A stretch of DNA of 64,000 nt from Leptolyngbya boryana PCC 6306 (GTDB lineage Bacteria; Cyanobacteriota; Cyanobacteriia; Leptolyngbyales; Leptolyngbyaceae): assembly GCF_000353285.1 (NCBI RefSeq), contig NZ_KB731324.1:1196577-1260576 (forward strand), written 5' to 3'. A model generated the notes under the pieces. It was not told where the DNA came from. It worked only from the letters and a program-made list of their open reading frames with translations, and did not search any database. Position numbers and translations under genes: made by a program. Each line of letters opens with the position of its first letter. The stretch's first letter is position 1. Shown here piece after piece: positions 9,217-17,879 of the stretch.

Positions 9217-10341
9217 ATGAATCAGTATTTTGCAACAGTCGCGCGGGGACTCGAATCCCTAGCTGCACAGGAATTAGAGCAGTTAGGAGCAAAAACGATC
9301 GAGCCTGGATTTTGTGGCGTTTCATTCACAGGCGATCGTGATCTTCTCTATCGCGTTAACCTTTGGGCAAGATTACCATTTCGGATTTTGATGAAGTTAC
9401 ATGAGTTTCCCTGTCAGGATTCGGAAGACTTGTATCGGGGAGTGCAATCCATCGATTGGTCATTGTATCTAACTCCCGATATGACCTTAGCTGTGAAGGC
9501 AACAGGCAAAAATCAACAGCTCAACCATACTCATTTCACAGCGCTTCAGGTCAAAAACGCGATCGTTGATCAGCAGCAAGATCGATTTAGCGATCGCTCT
9601 AATGTCGAATTGCAATCACCCGATGTGCAAGTTACAGTACACATCGATCGTGACCTTTGTACGGTGAGCCTCGATAGTTCGGGTGAGAGTTTACATCGTC
9701 GGGGATATCGCCCTGCTGTTGGTGCAGCTCCTCTAAAAGAATCACTCGCTGCCGCATTGATCCAACTCTCTGGATGGCAGCCAGAGCAAATGTTTTACGA
9801 TCCGCTTTGTGGGTCTGGGACGTTGCCTTTAGAGGCAAGTTTGAAAGCGCTGAATGTTGCCCCAGGACTATTTCGTGAACGATTTGGATTTGAAACCTGG
9901 CTCGATGCTGATCTAAATTTACTGGATGAGCTAATTAAAGCAGCAGAAGCGAGCCAGCGAGAAAGTTTGCCTGCACCAATTTGGGGCAGCGATCGCAATC
10001 CAGAAGTAATTGAACAAGCGATCGTCAATGCGACCAATTGTGGGGTATCAAACCATGTCTATTTTTCAACGATCGAGCTAGAAGACGTTGCTGCACCCGC
10101 AGATAGTGGGGTACTGTTTTGCAATCCACCTTATGGTGAGCGCTTAGGTCGAGATAGCGACTTAGGCGCATTCTACAAACGCTTAGGCAATGTCTTAAAA
10201 CAACGTTTCAAAGGTTGGACAGCCTTTGTTCTGAGCGGAAATAAGGAGCTTGCTCAATCGATCGGACTGCGATCGTCGCAAAGATTTGCAGTTTACAATG
10301 GTGCATTACCTTGTCAGTTGATGAAGTACGAACTTTACTAA
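9217..10341 (+). CDS. THUMP-domain class I SAM-dependent RNA methyltransferase (RlmL/YpsC-like)
   Basis: Predicted to methylate rRNA guanine N2. The N-terminal 150 residues contain a THUMP-type RNA-binding region (FATVARGLESLAAQELEQLG, then MTLAVKATGKNQ), and the C-terminal half is the UPF0020 methyltransferase with RGYRPAVGAAPLKESLAAAL, the SAM loop FYDPLCGSGTLPLEASL and catalytic FCNPPYGERLG (NPPY). 374 residues is normal for the single-methyltransferase form, unlike the long two-domain RlmL of E. coli. It starts 2 bases after the murG stop, suggesting coupled translation. Confidence 0.9.
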   Translation: MNQYFATVARGLESLAAQELEQLGAKTIEPGFCGVSFTGDRDLLYRVNLWARLPFRILMKLHEFPCQDSEDLYRGVQSIDWSLYLTPDMTLAVKATGKNQQLNHTHFTALQVKNAIVDQQQDRFSDRSNVELQSPDVQVTVHIDRDLCTVSLDSSGESLHRRGYRPAVGAAPLKESLAAALIQLSGWQPEQMFYDPLCGSGTLPLEASLKALNVAPGLFRERFGFETWLDADLNLLDELIKAAEASQRESLPAPIWGSDRNPEVIEQAIVNATNCGVSNHVYFSTIELEDVAAPADSGVLFCNPPYGERLGRDSDLGAFYKRLGNVLKQRFKGWTAFVLSGNKELAQSIGLRSSQRFAVYNGALPCQLMKYELY

Positions 10342-10539
10342 GCTCGTGAATTAACTACCTCCGAACTTTTGCCTAGCACATTCGCCTACAAAGCGTTAAG
10401 GGTACTTGCCAACCTGAATTCAATTCGCGATCGTTAGAGAGGATTGCTCTTCGATTGAGCCTAAACTCCGGTTCGTATGGATGGACAGGCTTAGCTGAAT
10501 AAGTGAACAGTGATTCTGATATAGTCTCCTCATCACCTG

Positions 10540-10574
10540 CATCAATGCTATCGATAGAGAAAATTGCATTGATG
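10540..10574. promoter_or_regulatory. Inverted repeat upstream of carbonic anhydrase gene
   Basis: CATCAATGC at 10540-10548 pairs perfectly with GCATTGATG at 10566-10574 across a 17-base loop, 22 bases before the start codon at 10597. It could be an operator or a hairpin in the leader that affects translation. Confidence 0.45.
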
Positions 10575-10596
10575 ATAGTAGCTTGAGGTTGATCAA

Positions 10597-11316
10597 ATGA
10601 CTCAAAGACACGGATTTATTGGACGACGATCATTTCTGCAACTTGCCGGATTAGGCGGAATGGGTGTTGCTGCCAGCAGCGGACTTCTGTGGCATCCAGA
10701 AGCATCAGTAGCACAAAACCCTACTACCAAACCTCAGCCTGTTAGCCCAGACGCTGCCCTAAAGCGACTGCTCGAAGGGAATCAGCGCTTTATGGAAGGG
10801 AAGCGACAGAACCCGAATCAATCTCGCTTGCGTCTGCAAGAAACTGCTGTCGCTCAATACCCCTTCGCGTCGATTTTGGGCTGTGCAGATTCGCGAGTGC
10901 CTGCTGAAATCGTGTTTGATCAAGGCTTGGGAGATTTGTTTGTCGTTCGCGTTGCCGGAAATGTGGCGAGTCAAACTGCGATCGGCAGTTTAGAATTTTC
11001 TACGGCTGTACTGGGTTCGCAACTCATTGTAGTCGTGGGGCATAGCCGTTGTGGGGCAGTCGTAGCAGCCACGAAAGGCGACCCCTTACCCGGTCGCATA
11101 GGTACGTTTGTAGAAGAGATTAAGCCTGCTGTTGCGCGTGTGGTCGCGAAAACGGGGGACTTACAGCAAAATGCAGTTATCGCAAATGTGCAATATCAGG
11201 CGGAGCGGCTGGCAGAGAGTTCAACTATCTTGGCTGGCTTGATCAAAGAAGGCAAACTCAAAATTGTTGGGGGACGCTATGACTTGTCAAGCGGTAAGTT
11301 CGTGATTGTGACTTAG
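10597..11316 (+). CDS. Tat-exported beta-class carbonic anhydrase
   Basis: Interconverts CO2 and bicarbonate outside the cytoplasm. The 239-residue protein has a twin-arginine signal, GRRSFLQLAG at residues 9-18, a hydrophobic stretch and a likely cleavage site after SVA (residue 39). The beta-CA zinc ligands are in ILGCADSRVP (C96, D98, with R100 of the dyad) and VVGHSRCGAV (H149, C152). The family's inner sequence DLFVVRVAGN is intact. The layout resembles the periplasmic EcaB-type enzymes of cyanobacteria. The signal predicts folding and metal loading before export. Neighbours give no pathway link. Confidence 0.9.
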   Translation: MTQRHGFIGRRSFLQLAGLGGMGVAASSGLLWHPEASVAQNPTTKPQPVSPDAALKRLLEGNQRFMEGKRQNPNQSRLRLQETAVAQYPFASILGCADSRVPAEIVFDQGLGDLFVVRVAGNVASQTAIGSLEFSTAVLGSQLIVVVGHSRCGAVVAATKGDPLPGRIGTFVEEIKPAVARVVAKTGDLQQNAVIANVQYQAERLAESSTILAGLIKEGKLKIVGGRYDLSSGKFVIVT

Positions 11317-11346
11317 CTAAATCTTGGTATGAAGTATACCTAAAAC

Positions 11347-11385
11347 GATTCCCTCATTCCTGTTGTTAGCAGGAACGAGGGAATC
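11347..11385. terminator. Strong inverted repeat, likely bidirectional terminator
   Basis: GATTCCCTCATTCCTG at 11347-11362 pairs with CAGGAACGAGGGAATC at 11370-11385, with only one mismatch and a 7-base loop. It lies between the convergent genes at 10597 and 11410. There is no T run on either side, so it may also act as an mRNA 3' end stabiliser. Confidence 0.6.
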
Positions 11386-11409
11386 CAACCAGTTCACAGC
11401 AGTTCGACG

Positions 11410-12579
11410 TTAAGGCTTCAACACAACCTTAATGCAGTTATCCTGCTTCTTCTTGAAGATCTCATAACCGTGAGGGGCTTGCTCTAAAGGTAGAGTGTGC
11501 GTCACCACAAACGACGGATCAATCTCTCCGCGTTGAATCCGATCGATTAACGGCTGAAGATATCGATGCACATGAGTTTGACCCATCTTAAAGGTTAGCC
11601 CTTTATTAAAGGCAGCACCCATCGGCATTTTATCGATGAAGCCTCCATAGACACCCGGTACAGAAACAGTTCCACCTTTACTACAAGCAACAATGACTTG
11701 CCGCAATGCTGTAGGTCGATCGGTTTCTAATCTCACCGCTTGCTTCGCTTTATCCATCCAGTAATCAATGTTGGTTCCATGCGCTTCTAAGCCCACAGCA
11801 TCAATCACTGAATCGGGGCCACGCCCGCCCGTCAGTTCTTTGACAGCTTCGCCTACATCAACTTCTTCGTAGTTGAGCACTTCCGCACCGCTATAGCGTT
11901 TTGCAAGTTCAAGTCGCTCAGGGACACGATCGATCGCAATCACTCGTTCTGCACCGAGTAGAAAAGCACTCTTAATTGCAAACTGCCCTACTGGACCACA
12001 GCCCCAGACTGCCACAACGTGACCTGGTTTGATATCACAATGCTCCGCAGCCATGTAGCCTGTCGGAAAAATATCCGTTAAGAACAAGACCTGTTCATCG
12101 GTTAGCTCAGATGGCACTTTGAAAAGTCCTGTGTCTGCAAAGGGAACTCGCACATATTCTGCTTGTCCGCCTGCATATCCACCAAAGAAGTGTGAATAGC
12201 CAAACAATCCAGCCGGAGAATGACCATACAGCGGCTCAATCAGCCAAGCATTGGGATTCGAGTTATCGCATAATGACCACAAATCACGATGGCAAAATTC
12301 ACAGCTTCCACAGGCGATCGTAAACGGAACAACGACACGATCGCCAATTTTCAGATTCTTTACCGAAGGCCCAACTTCAACAATCTCACCCATGAATTCA
12401 TGACCGAGAATATCGCCCGACTGCATTGTTGGAATGAAACCATCATAGATATGCAGGTCAGAACCACAAATTGCTGTTGAAGTAATTTTGACGATCGCAT
12501 CTCTGGGATTAAGAATTTTCGGATCAGGCACGTTATCGACTCGGACATCGAGCGCGCCATGCCAGCAAAGTGCTTTCAT
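11410..12579 (-). CDS. Zinc-dependent alcohol dehydrogenase, formaldehyde-dehydrogenase-like (copy 1)
   Basis: A medium-chain dehydrogenase of 389 residues. Catalytic zinc motifs are [10 protein letters not shown] and [12 protein letters not shown]; the structural zinc site has four cysteines in [15 protein letters not shown]. The Rossmann loop is [15 protein letters not shown], and the extended C-terminal region with [27 protein letters not shown] is typical of the glutathione-independent formaldehyde dehydrogenase-like branch. A close paralogue lies at 13026, with the small secreted protein between them. The gene starts directly after the 12580 gene stop, so all three form one minus-strand operon. 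Substrate not certain; aldehyde or alcohol detoxification is the likely role. Confidence 0.88.
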   Translation of the reverse strand: MKALCWHGALDVRVDNVPDPKILNPRDAIVKITSTAICGSDLHIYDGFIPTMQSGDILGHEFMGEIVEVGPSVKNLKIGDRVVVPFTIACGSCEFCHRDLWSLCDNSNPNAWLIEPLYGHSPAGLFGYSHFFGGYAGGQAEYVRVPFADTGLFKVPSELTDEQVLFLTDIFPTGYMAAEHCDIKPGHVVAVWGCGPVGQFAIKSAFLLGAERVIAIDRVPERLELAKRYSGAEVLNYEEVDVGEAVKELTGGRGPDSVIDAVGLEAHGTNIDYWMDKAKQAVRLETDRPTALRQVIVACSKGGTVSVPGVYGGFIDKMPMGAAFNKGLTFKMGQTHVHRYLQPLIDRIQRGEIDPSFVVTHTLPLEQAPHGYEIFKKKQDNCIKVVLKP

Positions 12580-13023
12580 CTATTTTTCCTCAGTAAAGAC
12601 TTGAGTTTGGCGATTACGTTGATAAGAACCTGGCTCTTCTCTCACCAAGGTTTTGCCGTTCGACTCGCCGATTTCTTCGCGTTTGCCCAGAAACTTTTTC
12701 GTGGAAGGTGGAAGAGGCTCATCTAGATTGAGCTTTTCTTTCACATTCTCAACTGCGCCTTTTAGTTTGTCTTGAGTTTTCGCGATCGGATCTTGAGCCG
12801 TATGAATCTTGTTTTCGCCATCAAATTTATACTGTTGGCGAACTTCTGCTGTTGAATCTGCTTCTCGGAGCTTTTCTGCTGCTTCCATCATGCTGCCAGA
12901 ATCGCGAATAACACCTTTTGCTTCTCCAGGCGTAATAGCAGCGTGAGCAGGAATATTCGAGAAGCCAATCAAGAGCATCAGACTAAGAACGATCGTAGAA
13001 AAGAATTTGCGAAGTAATTTCAT
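12580..13023 (-). CDS. Small exported protein of unknown function
   Basis: The 147-residue protein has an N-terminal signal peptide (KFFSTIVLSLMLLIGF, with a likely cut after AHA) and a polar, helical mature part rich in lysine and glutamate, including DPIAKTQDKLKGAVENVKEK. No named domain is recognised; the amphipathic lysine/glutamate helices are reminiscent of CsbD- or LEA-like stress proteins, but this is only an impression. Its start is 2 bases from the stop of copy 2 dehydrogenase and its stop abuts the start of copy 1, so all three genes are tightly coupled. Confidence 0.7.
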   Translation of the reverse strand: MKLLRKFFSTIVLSLMLLIGFSNIPAHAAITPGEAKGVIRDSGSMMEAAEKLREADSTAEVRQQYKFDGENKIHTAQDPIAKTQDKLKGAVENVKEKLNLDEPLPPSTKKFLGKREEIGESNGKTLVREEPGSYQRNRQTQVFTEEK

Positions 13024-13025
13024 AG

Positions 13026-14195
13026 TTAAGGTCGGAGTAAAACTTTAATGCACTGATCGGTTTTGTGCTTGAACATTTCGTAAGCTTGCTTTGCCTCAGT
13101 CAAAGGCATGTGATGAGAAAACACAAAGGCTGGATCAATATCGCCGTTCAAAACGTGATCAATCAGCTTCGGCATGTAGCGCTGTCCGTGCATCTGACCC
13201 ATTTTGAAGGTCAGACCTTTATTGAAGGCAGCACCCATCGGCATCTTATCGACGAAGCCAGCATAAACGCCCATCACTGAAATCACGCCGCCCTTCTTAC
13301 AAGCAACAATCATTTGCCGCAGAACGTGAGGTCGATCAGTTTCAAGCCGAACACTCTGCTTTACTTCGTCATAGAAGCCCATGACCCCAGTTCCATGTGA
13401 CTCAAGTCCAACAGCATCAATACAAGCATCAGGACCGCGACCACCTGTCATTTCTTTGAGCGCATCTCCAGCATCAACTTCTTCATAGTTGATCACTTCG
13501 GCATTGCACTGTGTTTTCGCCATTTGCAACCGTTCTGGAAAGCGATCGATAGCAATTACTTTTTCTGCTCCTAGCAAATAGGCACTCTTAATCGCAAACA
13601 ATCCAACTGGCCCACAGCCCCAGACCGCAACGACATCTCTAGGCTTAATGTCACACATATCTGCGCCCATATATCCCGTGGGGAAGGCATCAGAAATCGG
13701 TAAAGCCTGCTCGTCGGTCATGCCATCCGGTACTTTGATACAGCCATGATCGGCGAAGGGAATCCGAACATACTGCGCTTGTGAGCCAGCATAGCCACCG
13801 AACAGATGCGAATAGCCAAAAATTCCCGCAGTTCCAAACCCAAAGATTGGCTCTTGTAAAGCACCATTGGGATTTGAGTTATCGCACAATGACCATTGGT
13901 GATGGCTGCAATAGTGACATTGACCACAGCCGATGATTGAAGAAACAACCACGCGATCGCCTTTCTTCAATTTTTTTACTTCGCGTCCCGTCTCGACAAT
14001 TTCCCCCATAAATTCATGCCCGATAATGTCTCCGGGCTGCATGGAGGGAATATAGCCATCATAGATATGCAGATCTGAGCCGCAAATCGTGGTGGCTGTA
14101 ACTTTGAGAATGGCATCTCTGGGGTTCAAAAGTGTGGGATCAGGCACATTATCGACACGAACATCGTTCGCACCATGCCAACAGACTGCTTTCAT
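13026..14195 (-). CDS. Zinc-dependent alcohol dehydrogenase, formaldehyde-dehydrogenase-like (copy 2)
   Basis: Paralogue of the gene at 11410 with the same length (389 residues) and motifs: [22 protein letters not shown], a four-cysteine structural site CGQCHYCSHHQWSLC and the loop [15 protein letters not shown]. The two proteins match over their whole length with many local differences (for example PISDAFPTGYMGADM against [15 protein letters not shown]), so the duplication is old rather than recent. It lies 18 bases downstream of the SRPBCC gene. The tight order suggests a shared response to aldehyde or solvent stress; the substrates may differ. Confidence 0.88.
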   Translation of the reverse strand: MKAVCWHGANDVRVDNVPDPTLLNPRDAILKVTATTICGSDLHIYDGYIPSMQPGDIIGHEFMGEIVETGREVKKLKKGDRVVVSSIIGCGQCHYCSHHQWSLCDNSNPNGALQEPIFGFGTAGIFGYSHLFGGYAGSQAQYVRIPFADHGCIKVPDGMTDEQALPISDAFPTGYMGADMCDIKPRDVVAVWGCGPVGLFAIKSAYLLGAEKVIAIDRFPERLQMAKTQCNAEVINYEEVDAGDALKEMTGGRGPDACIDAVGLESHGTGVMGFYDEVKQSVRLETDRPHVLRQMIVACKKGGVISVMGVYAGFVDKMPMGAAFNKGLTFKMGQMHGQRYMPKLIDHVLNGDIDPAFVFSHHMPLTEAKQAYEMFKHKTDQCIKVLLRP

Positions 14196-14213
14196 AATTG
14201 ACTCTTTGATAAA

Positions 14214-14924
14214 TTAACCATGACAGCGAGGCTGCCCTTCCGTCGTTGCAATTTCTCCAGCTTCCATTAATTGCTTGAAGCGGCGAAGTTCGTCTCCAAT
14301 CTGCTGTTCTGGTTCTTCACCAAACAGTTTTGCGATCGCAGCGCTGACTCTTCCCCCAGGGATGTCATATTCCAGCACGACTTTGACTTCGGTTCCGCGA
14401 TCGCCCGGAGCAGGACTAAACCGCACAAACCCTGAATTATTGACTTCTGCGTTTTCGGCTGATGCCCAAGCAATTAAATGATTCGGTTCGTCTTTGATAA
14501 TGTCTGCATCCCATTCAACGGATTGTCCTAATGGAGCATTAGCAATCCAATGCGATCGCGTTCCATCCGTGACTGTCACCGACTTCACATGCTTCATGAA
14601 TGTCGGTAGGTTCTCGAAATTATGCCAGTAGTTGTAAAGTTCTTCGGCTGATTTTCTAATCGTGACGGTCTTTTCAACTTTCAGCGATTGATTGATACCC
14701 ACTGCATCGGACACTTTGTCGGTCAGACTTTTCTCAGCCGTAGCACCGTGGTAAGCAAGACTTCCACCTGCGATCGCAGTTAAAACTCCTCTTAGCGATC
14801 GCTGTTGCAAGCCAAACAGCACCATCGCACTGCCGCCCACGATCGATGCCCACTTTTCGGTATCAGTTAGAGACTGGGGCTGCGTTTCTGAGGAATTGAT
14901 AATTTTGTTTGATTCAGTTTCCAT
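14214..14924 (-). CDS. SRPBCC / polyketide-cyclase-type protein with N-terminal DUF2892-like segment
   Basis: The 236-residue protein has a hydrophobic N-terminal part (residues about 25-60: WASIVGGSAMVLFGLQQRSL, then TAIAGGSLAYHGA) similar to DUF2892, followed by a START-like SRPBCC domain (about 80-220) with VEKTVTIRKSAEELYNYWHN and EVKVVLEYDIPGG. SRPBCC domains bind hydrophobic ligands in a deep pocket. The combination is common in cyanobacteria and proteobacteria near stress genes. It is the first or second gene of the minus-strand set 16092-11410. Confidence 0.8.
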   Translation of the reverse strand: METESNKIINSSETQPQSLTDTEKWASIVGGSAMVLFGLQQRSLRGVLTAIAGGSLAYHGATAEKSLTDKVSDAVGINQSLKVEKTVTIRKSAEELYNYWHNFENLPTFMKHVKSVTVTDGTRSHWIANAPLGQSVEWDADIIKDEPNHLIAWASAENAEVNNSGFVRFSPAPGDRGTEVKVVLEYDIPGGRVSAAIAKLFGEEPEQQIGDELRRFKQLMEAGEIATTEGQPRCHG

Positions 14925-14994
14925 AATTCATCCTGTTTGAAAACCTGTTTGAAAAAGCGGAACTCGGAATTTCCTCCGAGTTCCAAGCCTGTAT

Positions 14995-16092
14995 TTACGC
15001 ACCTGTTGCAGCAGGACGACTGGATGGCATCGGAGATTGAGGAGTTCGTTCGCCCAATCGATCCTTGTAAAGATTGGCGATCCGAGATTCATCTCGCGCC
15101 AAAGTAACTTCCATCTGATCAAGAATCTCGACTGTTGCCGGATCAGTGATTTTATTCCGCAGATTGTAGGTATCGACGACTCCGGTTTGGATATCGCCGA
15201 GCGCGCGTCGCAGAATCTCTACATCCGTTTGATTGTTTTGGAAAAAGGACTTAATGCTTGCATAGACATTACTCACATTTGCCGTAAGAGAAGGCTGCTC
15301 GCCCAAGACAGATAATCTTGCTTCTAATTGTTGAACATGCTGCTGCTTATGCTGGCAAACCTCCTGGAATACTTCTTTCATGGCATCATCTACGGCATTA
15401 TCCAAATAGTGCTGGAATGCTTCTAATCCATATTTTTCGCCGGAAAGTGCAGTATTAATCGCCTGAACAATCTCGCTCTTGCTAGAACCACCCCAATCTT
15501 CGCCGAGTTTCCACCAGCCTGCATCCATATCGCCCACAGGCGGCAAGGTTGTATCAGGAATACTCAATCCCAAGTGCTGTAAGATAGCTGTGACAAAAAT
15601 CGGCAGATCTCCCGGACGACGCGAGGTAATCAAGTTGTCATCGATCACCAAAGGCTCATCTACAAATTCTGCGCCTGCATTCTGCATATCTTTGCGAATG
15701 GCTCGAAATCCAGTCGCACGAACGCCTTTCAGCATGTCACCTTCAATCAACACTTGCGGCCCGTGACACACTGAAGCAACTAAAACACCATTCTCCAGTG
15801 CATCTTCTACGAACTGTACGGTCTTCAGGTTTGTTCGCATCTTGTCAGGAGCTTGTCCTCCTGGCACAATGACCGCATCAAAATCCGTGGCAATCGCTTC
15901 TGTTGTCGTTGCGTCTGCTTTGATTGTCAACTTGCCTTGCTTGCCCTTATATTCTTCATTGATACGCGATCCGAGCACCACCACTTCAGCCCCTGCTTTT
16001 TTCAGAGCATTGTAGGGAAGTTGAAACTCTGCATCCTCTACGCCCTGTTCAATTAAGATTGCGACCCGCTTCGATCCTTCAGTCATCACCAT
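14995..16092 (-). CDS. DJ-1/PfpI family protein fused to a ferritin-like C-terminal domain
   Basis: Residues 8-175 are a DJ-1/PfpI domain: VAILIEQGVEDAEFQ at the start, the conserved VIVPGGQAPD and the nucleophile elbow VASVCHGPQVL with C109 and H110. Such proteins act as deglycases, chaperones or proteases. After a linker with DMDAGWWKLGEDWGGSS there is a second all-helical domain (about 210-345), with SGEKYGLEAFQHYLD and QEVCQHKQQHVQQLEARL, which resembles DUF2383/PA2169-type ferritin-like four-helix proteins. The last 20 residues are proline- and alanine-rich. The fusion is uncommon; 365 residues is about twice a normal PfpI. Possible starts are ATG 16092 and 16086. Neighbours suggest a stress role. 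Confidence 0.82.
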   Translation of the reverse strand: MVMTEGSKRVAILIEQGVEDAEFQLPYNALKKAGAEVVVLGSRINEEYKGKQGKLTIKADATTTEAIATDFDAVIVPGGQAPDKMRTNLKTVQFVEDALENGVLVASVCHGPQVLIEGDMLKGVRATGFRAIRKDMQNAGAEFVDEPLVIDDNLITSRRPGDLPIFVTAILQHLGLSIPDTTLPPVGDMDAGWWKLGEDWGGSSKSEIVQAINTALSGEKYGLEAFQHYLDNAVDDAMKEVFQEVCQHKQQHVQQLEARLSVLGEQPSLTANVSNVYASIKSFFQNNQTDVEILRRALGDIQTGVVDTYNLRNKITDPATVEILDQMEVTLARDESRIANLYKDRLGERTPQSPMPSSRPAATGA

Positions 16093-16276
16093 ATCTCCCA
16101 GTGTCCCAATGCTCTCCTAGCGTAAGAGGGGAGTATCGATCGCTCCTCGCTCTGATGACAGAAGCAAAGCTCTTACTTTTGATGGATCAACAAACTTTCT
16201 ATTTGCTGAGTTGCAGAAGCCCTCGGATTCGCTACCTTGCAAAAGTGCGATGCTTTCTAAGACGGAGAACACAATC

Positions 16277-16786
16277 ATGACCTACAGCAAAGATTCAGCA
16301 TTTCCAAATCCGACTGATCTCGATGATTTAGAAGCGTCGCTCAATGACCTCGGCGGCGAAGTAGAAGACGATGATTTAGATGATTTGGAAGACGAGCAGG
16401 ACTTCGGAGACATTCCGCAAGAGTATACAGAGTCTTATGGCACTGGAGTTGAAGAACTACCCGGATACAACATAGGCGGTCGGACGATGATGGCTCGTCG
16501 TCACGAACTTCATGAAGCTTCGCCTGATTTGACCGGGGGAGACATTGATGCGAACTACGAGCAAGCTAATGCCGTTGGGGATGAATCTGTTGGCGGCACA
16601 GCAATGACTCCGGATATGGATATTGTCGATGATCTCGGTCGAGCCGTTGGACTAGAAATGGATGACCGGAACTTTCTGCATACCAATGAGATTTTAGAAA
16701 ATCGCGATGATCGCCGCTGGGAACTTGAACCGCGTTCCTCTGAAGATTACGACGATCGACGAATGACGGAAGACGAACTTGAATAA
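16277..16786 (+). CDS. DUF6335 family protein
   Basis: A very acidic 169-residue protein starting at ATG 16277, preceded by CGGAGAAC. The first 50 residues are rich in aspartate and glutamate (LDDLEASLNDLGGEVEDDD), and the C-terminal half contains TPDMDIVDDLGRAVGLEMDD and a WELEPRSSEDY end, both typical of the cyanobacterial DUF6335 family. No catalytic motif is seen. An upstream in-frame extension to 16211 lacks a ribosome site. It is divergent from the PfpI fusion gene and 12 bases before the SDR gene, so it may share control with both. Confidence 0.75.
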   Translation: MTYSKDSAFPNPTDLDDLEASLNDLGGEVEDDDLDDLEDEQDFGDIPQEYTESYGTGVEELPGYNIGGRTMMARRHELHEASPDLTGGDIDANYEQANAVGDESVGGTAMTPDMDIVDDLGRAVGLEMDDRNFLHTNEILENRDDRRWELEPRSSEDYDDRRMTEDELE

Positions 16787-16798
16787 AGTGATAAAAGC

Positions 16799-17812
16799 AT
16801 GAATTTAAAGCCGATTAGTCAACAAGTTGTCACGATTATGGGCGCATCGAGCGGCATTGGTCGCGATGCAGCCTTAAAGTTTGCGGAGCAGGGTGCAAAG
16901 GTTGTTGTCTCTGCTCGGAGCCAAGAAGGCTTAGCAACATTAGTCGAAGCCATCCAGCAGCAAGGTGGAGAAGCGATCGCGGTTCCAGCCGATACAGCCG
17001 ATTTTGATCAAGTAAAAGCCGTTGCAGATAAGACGGTTGAACGATTTGGGCGGATTGATACTTGGGTACATGCCGCAGCAACGAGTGTGTTTGCGACGTT
17101 CGATCGCATTTCTCCTGAAGAGTTCAAGCGAGTCATTGATGTTAATTTGACTGGGCAAGCGTATGGAGCAATGGCTGCTTTACCTCATTTAAAAGCCGCT
17201 AAAGGTGGATCGCTGATTCATATTACGTCGATGGAAGCTCGGCGATCGCTACCTTACCAAAGTCCTTACTCTGCTTCTAAACATGGCACAGCAGGCTTTC
17301 TTGATGCCCTCCGCATTGAGTTGAAGCATCAAGGATATAACAACATCAATGTTGCGAACATTCTACCTTCGGTGATTAACACACCGTTCTACAACAAAGG
17401 AAAAACCAAGCTCGGTGTAAAGCCGACGGGATTGCCGCCTTACTATAATCCGAGTCTCGTCACAGATGCGATTCTCTATGCTGCTGAACATCCAGTCCGC
17501 GACTACATTGTTGGAGATGTGGGACGATTGCTCGATTTAGCACAACGGATTTCGCCAAGCTTAGTCGATGCGATTCTGCTCGCGATTAGCTTCGACGGGC
17601 AGCGAACCTCAGACGAGAAAGGTGAAGAACCGAATAATCTGTTTGAGCCGATGCAAGGATACGATCGCGTAGAAGGCGATTTCAAACAGCTTGAAGTACC
17701 GAGTGTGACTGATGTGATCGCTAAAAATCCGGCGGCGATGTTTAGCACGATCGCGCTTGCAGCTTTAGGTGGATTGTCGCTCTTGCTATCTGGCGCAAGT
17801 GATAAGCACTAA
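16799..17812 (+). CDS. SDR family oxidoreductase with C-terminal membrane segment
   Basis: Classical short-chain dehydrogenase in the first 250 residues: cofactor loop MGASSGIGRDAA (residues about 15-26), VVSARSQEGL, the catalytic serine in HITSMEA, and YSASKHGTAGF (Y...K). The last 80 residues are an extension ending in a hydrophobic helix (FSTIALAALGGLSLLLSG), which would anchor the enzyme to a membrane. Length is 337, longer than a simple SDR. It follows the DUF6335 gene closely. Substrate unknown. Confidence 0.85.
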   Translation: MNLKPISQQVVTIMGASSGIGRDAALKFAEQGAKVVVSARSQEGLATLVEAIQQQGGEAIAVPADTADFDQVKAVADKTVERFGRIDTWVHAAATSVFATFDRISPEEFKRVIDVNLTGQAYGAMAALPHLKAAKGGSLIHITSMEARRSLPYQSPYSASKHGTAGFLDALRIELKHQGYNNINVANILPSVINTPFYNKGKTKLGVKPTGLPPYYNPSLVTDAILYAAEHPVRDYIVGDVGRLLDLAQRISPSLVDAILLAISFDGQRTSDEKGEEPNNLFEPMQGYDRVEGDFKQLEVPSVTDVIAKNPAAMFSTIALAALGGLSLLLSGASDKH

Positions 17813-17824
17813 GTCGAGATTCTC

Positions 17825-17857
17825 AAGGCTCTGAGTTCTTGCAAATCTCAGAGCCTT
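17825..17857 (+). terminator. Terminator-like hairpin after the SDR gene
   Basis: AAGGCTCTGAG at 17825-17835 pairs perfectly with CTCAGAGCCTT at 17847-17857 over an 11-base loop, 13 bases after the SDR stop and 23 bases before the helicase start. There is no long T run. Confidence 0.55.
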
Positions 17858-17879
17858 CACCCCACGATCGCAGTTTGAA

